Source: Plantago major (Eukaryota > Streptophyta > Magnoliopsida > Lamiales > Plantaginaceae). Taken from it: 64,000 nucleotides of DNA. Position numbers and translations under genes: made by a program. The notes beneath the pieces were generated by a model. That model did no database searches. It saw only the letters and a program-made list of their open reading frames with translations, and was not told where the DNA came from. The stretch spans positions 16,934,237-16,998,236 of the forward strand of contig CM048844.1 in assembly GCA_026545765.1 (NCBI GenBank). The letters are read 5' to 3'. Positions 1 to 11,169 of the stretch are shown here, piece by piece (within the stretch, counting starts at the first letter, position 1; each line of letters begins with the position of its first letter).

Positions 1-3000
1 AACCGGTTCCATTCTGAAAGGGAGGCTGATAGAGTGTATTGCAGATGCATAAATGGCACTCGTATGGTATGGTTTTTTATCTTTTACATGGAGATGCCCT
101 GACATCCCGCCTATATAATTTCAAAGAGAGAATGTGAGCAATTGGGATGGCAGGCATACAATATGAAGTACAAACTAAACAGAAATGTAAAAGAATTAGC
201 ATTATGACCATTCATTAACATCATATAATTACTATAATCATGACCTAAACCAACACGGTTAAAATTAGGAATGGGGTTACGTTAAGCACTAAGTACACAG
301 GCATGTGTGTTTTCCTATTATCCGAGGCAATTAAGAATCAAATACTGCATGTATTACCATGGATATACTAAATTATTTACATCTAGACATACATTAGCTC
401 CCATCACAACTATAATTACATAATCTTGTATCATTAATGATACGCAGCAAATAACTATAAGTGAGAATGTAAAATCCTCAAAAATAAAAAAGACTTCCAT
501 ATTATAAGTGCAGTGTAATGTTTCATGTCTGCTCACCCAACTTCAGTTTCATCATCTGGTTCTACTCATTCTATTTTATTTTAAACATTGTCATGGAAAA
601 AGAATGAATTAATTTGCGTTGATTTGCACAGGGTAGAGGCTTAAGAGATGTCACAAGAGCACATTTTGTAGAATAATATCCGGAGTAATTAGTTTCCCTT
701 CCTTTATTATCTTTGCTTTTACCAATTGATCAAAACAAAATGAAATAGTAGTATTAAACTTCTTAAATGTGATTCTGAAAAACGTACTTAGCGATGGTAA
801 GCCCACTGGGACAATCAGTTTAGAGAGAGCTGACAGTCTTGAAAAGCTAACCGCATCGTGAAGTGTACTGGAGACAACCTGCTTTCGGCTTTTAAGATCC
901 GCATAGGAGGTTGGACTGCGAACAGAGTATACTAGAACTGGAACATTTGGGTACTCATCTGCAATATTCTCCAAGAACTCGCCAGCAACACCAGAGAATC
1001 CTCCAGAATCATCAACAATCATTTGAATTCCCTATCAACATTGAATATAAGTTTCCTACTGTGGACAGTGCAGGATGGAGTATCAACTTCACACAGAAAA
1101 TAATATGAGGCGATCAACCATGCATGCTAAGCCTGAAACATTCTATTATCAATAGAAAATGTGAAATTGATTCCAACCTTTATAAATTACTTTCATGGCA
1201 AGATGAGGGAAGGAGGAAAGATAACAAGGTGTTTTATGCCAAATTCCTAAACGCTGTTATCTCCTTTTACAGGTTATGTTAACATTTGTTTCTGATAATT
1301 ATAAATGAAACATCTGTTCTAACCACCAAAAAATGGATTGCATGTATAACTTGCACACCAAGATGGCCTTTATATTGCAACATAACACTAAAAATTAATT
1401 GAAATTAGGTAACAAAACAATTCTGAGGTATTATTATTATATGCATAAGTGGCATCTTCAAGTGTTAACCGAGGGTGGGTGGGTGTGTTTTTCCCAAACC
1501 TCACGAGTTCAATCTTCTCATGGAGCAAAAAAAAGCTAGTCACACAAAGAAAAAAGCCCAAGGGACGCGTCTAAGTAGGCATTACATTAATAAAAGGGAA
1601 AAAATAAGCTAAGTTGACGATAATAATCCATAAGCCCAGTGTAATATTAGACAACCAAATTATCAAGGCAGATACATACCTGAACAAGATCACATTCTTC
1701 GATGAAAAACCGGAGCCGGTCATTGATTTCTTCTCCATGGACACCCCTGGAAAAAGATTCTCTTCCAATACCATAGTTAAAATCTTGAGCATCCATCCAC
1801 AACCCGTTTAATTCGTACAAACTCTGAGGATGGTAATGAACCTTTGAGTAGTCTGTCCAATAGTGAACTTCATTTTCCAAACAGTCAACAATCTCCTTAT
1901 CTTGAACTTCTCCCTGAGAATTAGAGCATTCTCCAGAACTACCTGGCTTTCCATTTTCTTCTAAAGATAAACTTTGGAGGAACAGGTTCTTCTTCTTAGG
2001 TTCAGAGGCTTGAGTTATTACACTACCTGTCCTAAACAATTCCAAATCATTTAGTATATAAATTTACCAAATAAGACAACAATAAAGTACATTGCTCATT
2101 TCTCAACTTAGGCAATGGGGGTGGAGTATATGTATTGTGTATGAAGAAAAATGCAGAGATTCCATATGCACTGAACTCCATGATCACTGTTGGCGATTGA
2201 GAATCTACCTAGGTCATTAAGAGACTATGGAGCAACATGATATTGTCAGCTCCTCAAGGGTAATAAATACGACATACTCATTTTCACACACGTTTTGACC
2301 AAAAAGAAGAAATATGATTCTTACTAGATAAGTTTGCTGTTATTTTCCACACACGTAGTGTGTGCCAATTAGAGATTATATTTCTCCACTTAAGCCATAT
2401 ATTATGCCTGTAGCATATGTTTCACATTTTTGGTAAACATTTGGATTCTAAGATCCATGATTTGATATACCACAGAGTAAAACATTCATTTCATAACACA
2501 GTTGAAACCAAAATCATAATAAGCCCAAAATGATATTATTCACCATTCATTTGGACACTTAAAAATCTAGTAGCATTATAATTTGATATGCTGGGCGTTT
2601 GAAGACATGCACATGTCGTCGGGAGTAGACTCCCAAAGAAGAAACAGGCTTCAGAGTTCAGACATTCAACGTGCTCTTAGGGTACAAGTAGCCAGTGGTT
2701 AAAAGTTGAAGACTTCATCGGTTCATCCAGAAGAATTCACTGACTTTATTTACAAGATATTTGCAAACTGGATATTTCACCCCATTACCCAACATTACAA
2801 TTTGAATATTGAAATTAGCCCATCTCTGCTCAACTACAAGAAACAACAGAAGCAGAACACAAGAAGAAAGACATATAACCACAAACACCCATTAAAGTCA
2901 TATAAGCACCAAATAAAAACCAAATCTAACCATGTTGAAATATCAGCTGATGTAGTTGGGACGTCATCGTACAAAGTTCCACGTGCGCTCACAGTCCCTA

Positions 3001-4386
3001 GGGAGCCTGCATAGTCGAATGTAAGACATGATTATCTTAAACGAAGAACTTGGTCAAGTTTTCTCATAAGTTAGAATGCATTGTTTACAACATTCTTCAA
3101 GGAGTGCAACAATGCAAACTCAACACAGTATACTTCCCCTGAGTATTATAAGTACAGACTAAAAGTAAACTGAACAGCTAGCAGGATAGTCATACGTAGA
3201 AGAAGTCCATCAATTTACCTTCATATCCTTTCCCTGACTTCTCTTCTTAAGATTACTTCTATAAACCCACTTCCTGAAGTTCTCATTAACATTCATGTCA
3301 TAATGATAGATTCTTCTCCGACAAGAAAAATTCACCCTGCTCTTTTACTTTCTATTCATTTTGTAAGGACATAAATTGATACAGACCAAGTAATTCAAAT
3401 CTCTGAGCAGGTGGCATGATCAAGATGAAGTAGTAATCCAATACTTTTCAGAACATTGCTTTGACAAAGTTCACTAGACTTCTTGTTATCTGGTCAGATG
3501 ATCATTTTGATATTCAGTCCATGAAATAAAATGATCTATGCTTAATGTTACATCCGGGCATCAAACTGCTTTCAGTAAATTGGCACCAGACACTTAGTAA
3601 TAACATATTTCAGTGCTATACTTCTCAGACTAGTCTCTAACATACCACACGCTAAGGCACAAATAAACAGGTGTTTACTTCACAGACTATACTACATGTG
3701 TAGTGCATCACCAGGTCAGTGTCTCGGATGAAAGTTCCGAAAAACAAACCAGTAGCTAAAATCCTTCTTAATTCTAAATCAGCAGAAAGAAAGGGGAGAC
3801 TTGTATCATAAAATATTGTAAGTATAATTTTTCACATCACAGTAGAAATTTGGTTTAAGTAACAGCATGGAGTGTAAGTAAACACAAACCTTGGAAATCA
3901 ACGGAAACCAGGCGGGGAGTATAAGTAACAACACCCTGAACAAAAGAAATGAACAGCACATTTGCTTTCAGCTAATACACATCAATAGTCAAATTGCCAC
4001 TCCAAATTGATTGAAAACAGAGACGAAGCAAGAAAAGCAGCAAACTTTGGACTAACGAGAGATTTTTACCTGGTGGGTTTCACCGGTACGATAAATTGCA
4101 TCCATGTTTAAGCCATGATTTCTGAAAACTTCGTCACTGCTGACACTGTCAGCCAATCCAAGCAACTCATCCTTCAGAAGAAACGCATACAATCAATAAA
4201 CTCGATTCATTCAAGAAAATAACCAAAATTGTTAAGTGGGCATTTCATCATCAATTGGGATGATAATGATAGAGCACAATAAGAAGAAGAGGAAGATCAG
4301 TAGTAGAACTAAACCTGGAAATTCCAGAAGTGCGAGCCGATGAAATTAGCATAGCTTCCAAGCTGTAAAGTCAGAATTTCCCTCAT
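1..4386 (-). CDS. MSTO1: Misato/DML1 tubulin-like protein, N-terminal ~330 residues (gene runs off left edge)
   Basis: Seven exons on the minus strand join in frame: 4386-4315, 4171-4070, 3935-3890, 3006-2931, 2031-1680, 1031-788 and 98 to beyond base 1, with GT-AG borders. The start MREILTLQLGSYANFIGSHF at 4386 is the Misato segment-II signature; next come DELLGLADSV, a GTL-DDVPTT stretch and HYWTDYSKVHYHP, then a tubulin-like block with DDSGGFSGVA, NVPVLVYSVR and LHDAVSFSRLS, and finally LPFRMEP at the window edge. The 330 codons visible are a bit over half of the usual plant length (about 560, recalled). Misato proteins are tubulin/FtsZ-related; animal relatives affect mitochondrial distribution and fusion and fly spindle formation, while the plant role is poorly known. 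It is divergent to the DPD1 gene. Identity is confident; the 3-prime end is outside the window. Confidence 0.9.
101..787 (-). other. Last visible Misato intron
   Basis: AT-rich sequence between the exons ending at 788 and starting at 98; donor GTACG at 787, acceptor TCAG at 102-99. I see no other feature in it. Confidence 0.7.
1032..1679 (-). other. Misato intron with weak tRNA-like motif
   Basis: Intron between exons at 2031-1680 and 1031-788. Around 1465-1540 lies a stretch resembling a degraded promoter box B (GAGTTCAATCTT) followed by an A-rich run. This may be an old SINE remnant, but box A is not convincing. Confidence 0.35.
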
Positions 4387-5041
4387 AGTATTGCTTGCTT
4401 TCGAGTTTGCTAGTTTGATTGATAATCAGTAGAGGCAAAAAGGTAATTAATTCAGCAGCAGTTAAGAGTAGCAGCCGAGCAGTAGAGCAGGTGAGGTGGA
4501 GGAAAGAAATGAAGAAGACGACTTATGACCTAGGTTTTGTAATTCCGCGTATTGTTAATTCGCGACCTAAGAACCAATAGTTCGTGAATGGAGAATGGTT
4601 ATTGGGTCGGGTGGTCGTCAACGCATTTCAATTTAGAGCATGTAGACCATTTAATTGCAATCACGTGTATGTATCTGTTTTAAGCACAAGTAGACGCGAG
4701 TACGCTACTATCCATTTGAATAGTTTGTTGAATTGCGTTGAGAAACTGCATAGACTATCAATTTGATGCGTACCGGATAAACACCACTCTCATGTAATTG
4801 TCAAACGAAACAAAAGAATATCAATGCTATTTTTTATCAACCGAGCCACAATTGCAGTTATCACTGGAATAGTTTTTTATTCATGTGTAAAGTGCTAATT
4901 TCTCCAATCGAAATTGCTTCTAACGTGGAATTTTGTAAACAACTGAAAACAATCCTTATTGATAGGTGAATGCCCCCACCTTTAAATTGATAGCACAAAT
5001 ATTGTTGGCATAGTATGCATACAATACGTACATTTATCATA

Positions 5042-5247
5042 TACTTCATCTGTCTCGAACTCAACTTTCCATTTTCCATTTTGATCCGTCCCAGACTCAA
5101 CTTTACATTCTGTAAATGAAAATTTTCTCTTCCACTTTATTCACACAGTTTCATAATTTATTTACTCTCTTTTGTACTTTATTATTCACTTTATCTTAAA
5201 ACTTATGTCCGGACCAACGGAAAGTTGAGTCCGAGACGAAGAGAGTA
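5042..5247. mobile_element. Stowaway-type MITE
   Basis: About 206 bp bounded by inverted ends. The left end starts TACTTCATCTGTCTCG and the right end, read on the other strand, starts TACTCTCTTCGTCTCGG; both continue into the shared ACTCAACTTT. Ends are TA, as expected for Tc1/mariner-like MITEs. It lies between the divergent Misato and DPD1 genes and has no coding capacity. Confidence 0.75.
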
Positions 5248-5617
5248 CGTTGAAAGTTAGAGTATATTTACCTTTAAAAGGGTACTTCCTCTGCTATTAA
5301 AAGTTACTTCTCTCGAAATATACTACTTCCAAGTTCCAATATACTATATCAATTGTTCCTTATCAATCCTAACTATTGTGTAGCATACTACTCTAATATA
5401 CTAAATTTTCTTTATCAATCTAAACTATGCTTACATGTAATTTTGAACATTATCGAATTTATGTATATTGGGATTGATCAAACGTTCCATTTTTAGAATT
5501 CAACTATTTGAAACTTGAAAATAAGAAAGCATACAAAAGAGAATATCCTAATTCAAGTCAAGATCTTGATAATTAACACAAGAGAAGAACATGACGGCAA
5601 GTTAACAACCGAATAAA

Positions 5618-5647
5618 TTGGATCGCACCACATGAGTCGTGTGCGAT
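5618..5647. repeat. Perfect 9-bp inverted repeat upstream of DPD1
   Basis: GGATCGCAC and GTGCGATCC form a perfect 9-bp stem around a 12-base loop, about 170 bp upstream of the likely DPD1 TATA box. It could be a palindromic protein-binding site or a remnant of a small transposon end. Confidence 0.5.
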
Positions 5648-5818
5648 CCGCTTATCCCGGTTTAGCACGTACTAATGCCAAATTTGATCCATTTGCCTCA
5701 CACTTTCCAATTCACATTCTTCTGTTTTTCCTTTTTATCCATTTCCATCATATACTTTGACACTTTGCCTCTATAATACTCCATGTTCTAGCTTCTAAGT
5801 TACTCTCACCTCCCTTCT

Positions 5819-5825
5819 TATATAA
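5819..5825 (+). promoter_or_regulatory. Probable TATA box of DPD1
   Basis: TATATAA about 1.3 kb upstream of the start codon. A 5-prime UTR intron is inferred because a strong acceptor (TTTTCAG at 7088-7094) directly precedes the coding exon. The stretch between shows no other open frame of interest. Confidence 0.45.
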
Positions 5826-7151
5826 TGCACGCTATTCTTGATATTTGCACAATCTTCATGACTTCTTGAGCTCAAACGCTTCACATTTCAGGCAAGCTCT
5901 CCGCTTTCCTCCATTGTAAAGTTTCTGATCCGATCTTAGGTTTTATTGTTTCTGCTGCATCGCATTTGAATTTGGGTTCTAATTTGGTCTCTAGTTTATT
6001 TTCTTGGTTGGGTTTGTGATAATCATAGGTGGGTGTGGCTGATTTGCTCTTCTTGTCCATAAAGTTCAAATCTTTTGTTATTTGCAATGCCATTTGAATC
6101 TGGATTTTAATTTGTTTATGTTACGTTTTATTGAAGATAAACGTTTTGTTACTTTTGTGGCTTGGTTTGGAAGGTTTGGAATGCGATCAGCAATTCAATC
6201 CATTGTTACTTTCATGCTTCTTTGATTTCTCAGTTTCTTTTACCTGCCAAAACAAAATCTTGAGCTAGTTGAAGGGTCTGGTCTCTCATCTCCAACCTTA
6301 TTTTTATTGTTAAATTGCATCTTTATTTGATAAAAAAGTGGAAATAGTTAATCTGTAGATTGTGATAATTTGACATGCATTAGTATGATTTTTTTCTGTT
6401 CGTTTTGCTCCAAACTCCATGAACCTAAATTTAGATTAGCCACATTCGCTGTAAATGAGCTTCTGATTTTTTCGCTCGGTGGAGGTTCTGACTAAATACA
6501 AGATAGTGCTGCCGAACCAAGAACATGGCCTATTAACCGAGTTTCAGACAAATGCCAATATCTAGGCTCCTTAGATTCTAGATATTGCAACACAAGGAAA
6601 GAGGAGAATTGTTTACATACTGACATGTGATTTTTTTTGGTAGCCTGGTTTCGTAATGTTACCTTGTTAGATACCCTAAATATTCTTTTGTCTTTCCTTT
6701 AGAGTCAGTAGTTACATAGCAAAGTTCGTGTACAACTGTTAATAGTTAATACATTATTCAACTGAGAAATCTATGAGAGTCCTGTATGATTTGCCTTCAC
6801 TATGGAGTATGGACTATGGAGGTTTTAGGTCTCCAAATGAGAAGCATGGTTAGTAATTTGATCTATTTCGTGATCTCTCCTCGACTAGAGTTTCTTTTGT
6901 AAAAAACTAGAGATCCTGTAAACCTGCACTGCTCCTAACATAGCTAGTTGACATAAATGTTCTTCATATCTTACATGAACTATAGCACTTGGAAATTCAT
7001 TCTCTAGGGATCCTAGCTTAAAACTGGTTCTTACCTACTATGGAACAATTGCTCGTATTGAATTTGTGAACATTGTGTGTTTTGTACTTTTCAGGTTAAA
7101 GTTTTATCCGGTCCTGTGGTCTTTCTTTGTGTTTGGATGAAAGCCATTACA

Positions 7152-8858
7152 ATGTGCTACTCTCTTCTGCTACTTCCTCGCTGCACAGTTAATTTATTAG
7201 CTAATTCATCGAGCGGACAGATTTGTAACTTTGTTAGAAATAGCACTGGTTCTACTTATAGCAGGTTTTATTGTTCAAATCAATATGAGCTTGATGGAGG
7301 ACAGAGAAGGAGATGGAGTAGAAGAAGTATAAGCACAGAAACAGGAGGAAGCAATGATAAGTTAAAAAGCAAAAATGGTCAATCCAGTGCTTGTAAGTTA
7401 GAATCAACTGAGATATCAAGAAGCAAGGCAGTAGGTATCAGAAAGAAGATAGGTTCTAAAAATACAGTCACTAAGTTGAGTTCGTCTAAACTAGATACAG
7501 CAGAAACAGTATCAGAGCAACATTATGTTGATTTGGCAAAGCATGCGACAATCTTTTGTTTTGACATTGAAACAACTGGCTTCAGCAGAGAAAATGATAA
7601 GATAATTGAGATCGCACTCCAAGATCTTCGAGGGGGTGAAAACAGCACTTTCCAGAGTCTGGTGAACCCGGGATGCAGTGTGCCTAACGAACATATCCAT
7701 GGCATTTCAACCCATATGGTTAGCAGATCAGATGTGCCCGGGTACTCTATAAAACTTCTGTTTCCGAGAATTCCATAAAATGCTACTGATCATTAGTATT
7801 CATTATGCCCTTTTGCTTTTTAGATCTTTGCTTTATGTGACTGTGTTTGAAGCATTTTTCACTGCTGTTTTAAGCCCATATTTTCTCTGCTAAAAGTTTA
7901 ATGGCTCTCAAAATGGCCTTGTTTTCAGGTCATCCCCCTGTTGTTTTCCCTACTTGACAGCATAAAACTTTGCACCATTATCTGCAATATGATGTTTATA
8001 CATTCTGATTGTGCATTGGGTGGGTGGCTGCTTGCTTTTGCAGGATGAAGGATCTTGTTCCTATCCTAATACAGTATATCAGAAGCCGTCAAATACCTGG
8101 TGGAATTGTTGTTCTGGTAGCACATAATGGACAAACTTTTGATGTTCCCTTCCTCAAAAAAGAGTTTAATCGCTGGTCTTATGAGATTCCAAAAGATTGG
8201 TACTTCGCTGACACCATTCCACTTGCTCGAGAAGTGATGAAGATGAATGGTACTTCTGTAACTCTCTTTTGCTCTTTAATTATGCCAAAAAAAAAAAAAA
8301 AAAAAAAGAAGAAGAAGAAGAAGAAGAAGAAATATAATAGGAAAGAAAAGAAGAAAAAAGAGCTGTCATTCAGATCAATTAGAATTGTCGAAATAGATGC
8401 ATTCATGTGGATGAGATTTAGCAACAATGCTTGCGTTTTATATGTAAGCCACCTCAACTTTTGCTACTCAATATACACCAGGAAAGTCTTACCTAGATCA
8501 TCTCTTCTACTAGTACTTATGGTTTATATTGACTAGTATGAGTTACTTGAAAGATCATTTATCCCTATGGTATGTTCAGAATTTCAGCCATGGCGTATGA
8601 CATATTAGACTAATGTGTTCAAAATAGAGTTTGGTATTTATCCAAAGTGGATGTTGATCTAGATGTTTCTTGTTAACAGGACCTAAAGTCCTTCTAAAGA
8701 AATCACTGCAAGCTCTACGAGAGCACTATGACATTCCATCGATTGGTCCATCTCATAGAGCCCTGTCCGACGTGCATTCACTAGCACTGGTCCTCCAAAG
8801 ATTGACATATGACTTGAAATTGCCGATATCTGGTCTGATCCAGAGATCCTTCCAGTAG
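7152..8858 (+). CDS. DPD1: Exonuclease DPD1, organellar DEDDh nuclease
   Basis: Three exons, 7152-7741, 8044-8249 and 8680-8858, join to 324 residues. The DEDDh core is complete: FDIETTG (D about 138, E about 140), LVAHNG..FD in exon 2 and HRALSDV in exon 3. The family-typical block GGENSTFQ.LVNPG and H.HGI.THMV is present. I chose MCYSLL at 7152 because Arabidopsis DPD1 also starts MC; an in-frame ATG five codons earlier (7137) is possible. The first ~130 residues are Ser/Arg/Lys-rich and poor in acidic residues, as in plastid/mitochondrial transit peptides. DPD1 is a Mg-dependent exonuclease that degrades organelle DNA in pollen and senescing or starved leaves. Intron 2 contains a poly-A/GAA tract. 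A broken partial copy follows downstream. Confidence 0.93.
8287..8332 (+). repeat. A-run followed by (GAA)n microsatellite
   Basis: About 21 A residues followed by roughly eight GAA units, inside DPD1 intron 2. It generates spurious Lys-rich or Phe-rich open frames on the two strands. Confidence 0.9.
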
Positions 8859-9595
8859 GGTATCAAAATGTTAACTTAACATTACAGACGAAATAGTTAT
8901 GGCTAATGTTAGGTGTTAGAATCACTTTGTTGTAGCAGATTCACCTCATTCTCTGGAATGATCATGCGTGGCTTCATTAGATATATTCGATGTAAAGTTA
9001 GCATTTTTACAAAAGCATGTAATTCATCGTAAGGGCTGAATCATGCACCATAATTTTACCTGTATTGGTTCCGTGGCCTGTTGATACGTAACAATAATGG
9101 CCAATCCATTGCTTCAAAGTCTCAAGAGTTGTATGTTCAGTTCTTGAAGAATAGTTGGCTGGAACATGTTGTAATGTACTTTTGGAGATTGAATCAAAGA
9201 GCTCTTTTGATTTGTTGTCAATTACCTGATGATCATTGCGATTTGTTTATCATTAACTTGGTATACTGAGGTAGTCCCAGATTATAAACTATCTACAGAA
9301 AATGTTGGTATCTGCGTCTGCTTTAACTGAGTTGCTGTCGAATTTTGATATGTCCATTGGATATGAATGAAACCCATAGGATGCAGCTGCTGAGCATGGT
9401 TAATGTGTATCTTTTGTTTTTCATAAATTTGTGGAAGGATTGTTACAGATGAAATGTAATCTGCAAACCACACATTTAAAGAATATCTGTTTGGTTCCTT
9501 TAGAAAGTTGCAGTTTTGCTTCTCTCTAGCAAAATTAGTTAATAATACTGGAGTATTTGTTATTTTAAGAGGTGTTGAATAGTACTCATTTCTAA
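8859..9595. other. DPD1 3-prime flank
   Basis: Contains the presumed DPD1 3-prime UTR and AT-rich spacer before the pseudogene. I see no gene. Confidence 0.6.
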
Positions 9596-9599
9596 AAAT

Positions 9600-10330
9600 G
9601 AACCAATCGAGTTAGAGCAAAGAGCAAGACAATAAGCACCAGAAAGAAGATCATTTCTGAACTTGGAACAGCAGATACAAAATCTGATCAAAATTATGTT
9701 AATCTGGTAAAACATGCGACAAGCATTTGTTTTGATATTGAGATAACTGGATTTAGCAGAGAAATGATCGCATAATTTAGACCCCACTCCAAGATCTTAG
9801 AGGTGGCGAAAACGGCAATTTACATAGTTTGTTGAACCCCCAGTGCCGTGGTCCCTAACAAACGTATTCATGGCACTTGAACCCGTATTGTTAATAGATC
9901 AGATGTACCCAGGTATGTTTTTCAGGCCAAAAATGTTCAAAAAGTGTCGCAGCCAGTCTTGCACTTATTTGCTTTTGTAGAATGAAGGAACTGATTCCTA
10001 TCTCTTGCTTCAGTATGTCAGAAGCTCCAGGTACCTGGTGGAATTGCGGTTTTGGTGGCGCATAATGGACACACTTTCTATGTTCCCTTCCTGAAAAAGG
10101 AATTCAGTCGCTGGTCTTATGAAATTCCGGCAGATTGGTGCTTTGCTGATACCGTTCCTCGGGCTTGTCAAGCAATGAAGATTAATGGTTATGAATTTGC
10201 TCAACTCTCTTTTGCCACTTCAATTTCTGGAAAATAAAAGTCACTATATCCTGGGAAAGTATCTACTGAGTAGTATTAGTCCTGTGGTTAAAATTTCATT
10301 TCGTACCTGAAATATTGCAATAAGGCCCTG
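9600..10330 (+). pseudogene. Partial, decayed DPD1 copy
   Basis: Homologous to the end of DPD1 exon 1, intron 1, exon 2 and the start of intron 2. The exon-1-like part (9600-9914) keeps the FDIE motif as FDIEITGFSRE but has frameshifts and stops (for example the EIALQ region reads into TAG). Intron 1 is retained but short (about 65 bp). The exon-2-like part (about 9979-10188) keeps VAHNGHTF and KKEFSRWSYEIP. The first ~120 codons and exon 3 with its HRALSD motif are missing, so it cannot encode the nuclease. Retained introns show a DNA-level tandem duplication, not retroposition. Confidence 0.88.
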
Positions 10331-11169
10331 TCTGTGTTACAATTCTTGTTAAAGTACATAAGACCAAGTCTCGTTCTGTACGCAACTACAGAATTCAGGT
10401 AATCTGGTTAAGACCTCAAGTTCATTGTCTTGAATTCGTAGATAAAGAACAGTTATTTGGAACTTCTTGTTGATGTCTGACAGTCTGAGTAGTATTAATT
10501 TAACCGAATTTTTCATTTTGTATTCTTGTGATGTCTCAGTCATGAATCTAAAAAGTCCATTTTTGCTCCCAAGGGAAGATGTCTTAAAACCCCAGACCTG
10601 AAACAAAATGTGTGATGCTTCTTCTAGTGCACAAACACTAATCTGAAATTTCTACAAAGATCGAAAGTGGCCTTTTTTTTTTTTTTGAATTTTACAAATG
10701 AATAAGTACAATGAATCACCTATTACATTCTCAGATCGTACATGTGCAAACTAATGGCAGAAACTTGTCAACAATGTAATACCATCTTTTACCGTGGTAC
10801 ATAAGATTTCACCTTTTTAACTCGAACCAACATAAAATTTCTGAACAAAACTACAAACCTCTCCAGGGTGAAAGGGAGAGTCAAATGGCTGCCTATACCC
10901 CAACTATACAAAGTCCCAGGAGTATGTATACAGTGTATATATCAATTATGATCCCGAAAATAACAAATATACACTCTCTCCCTCCTAAGTAAATGATGAG
11001 AAATTAATGGGATCTTTTAGTTCAGCAAGAAGGCATATATATTGGGTGGAAAATCTGACCGCCCACTCCTCCACAGCCTATGATCTTCACGCATGTTATA
11101 GTTCATGTGACAGCTACCAGGAAGGGTCGGATCTTGGAGAAGGTACAGCAGAAGGTGCAGTTTTACAGG
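10331..11169. other. Spacer and SYP4 3-prime UTR
   Basis: No gene found. A 16-T run at 10671-10686 is present. The right part is probably the 3-prime UTR of the minus-strand syntaxin gene. Confidence 0.5.

Noticed and set aside
2706-3014. 102-codon plus-strand frame
   Set aside because: Overlaps a confident Misato exon on the other strand and shows no protein similarity that I recognise.
8179-8457. Minus-strand frame with a long Phe run in DPD1 intron 2
   Set aside because: Product of the poly-A/GAA tract; it lies in an intron and antisense to DPD1.
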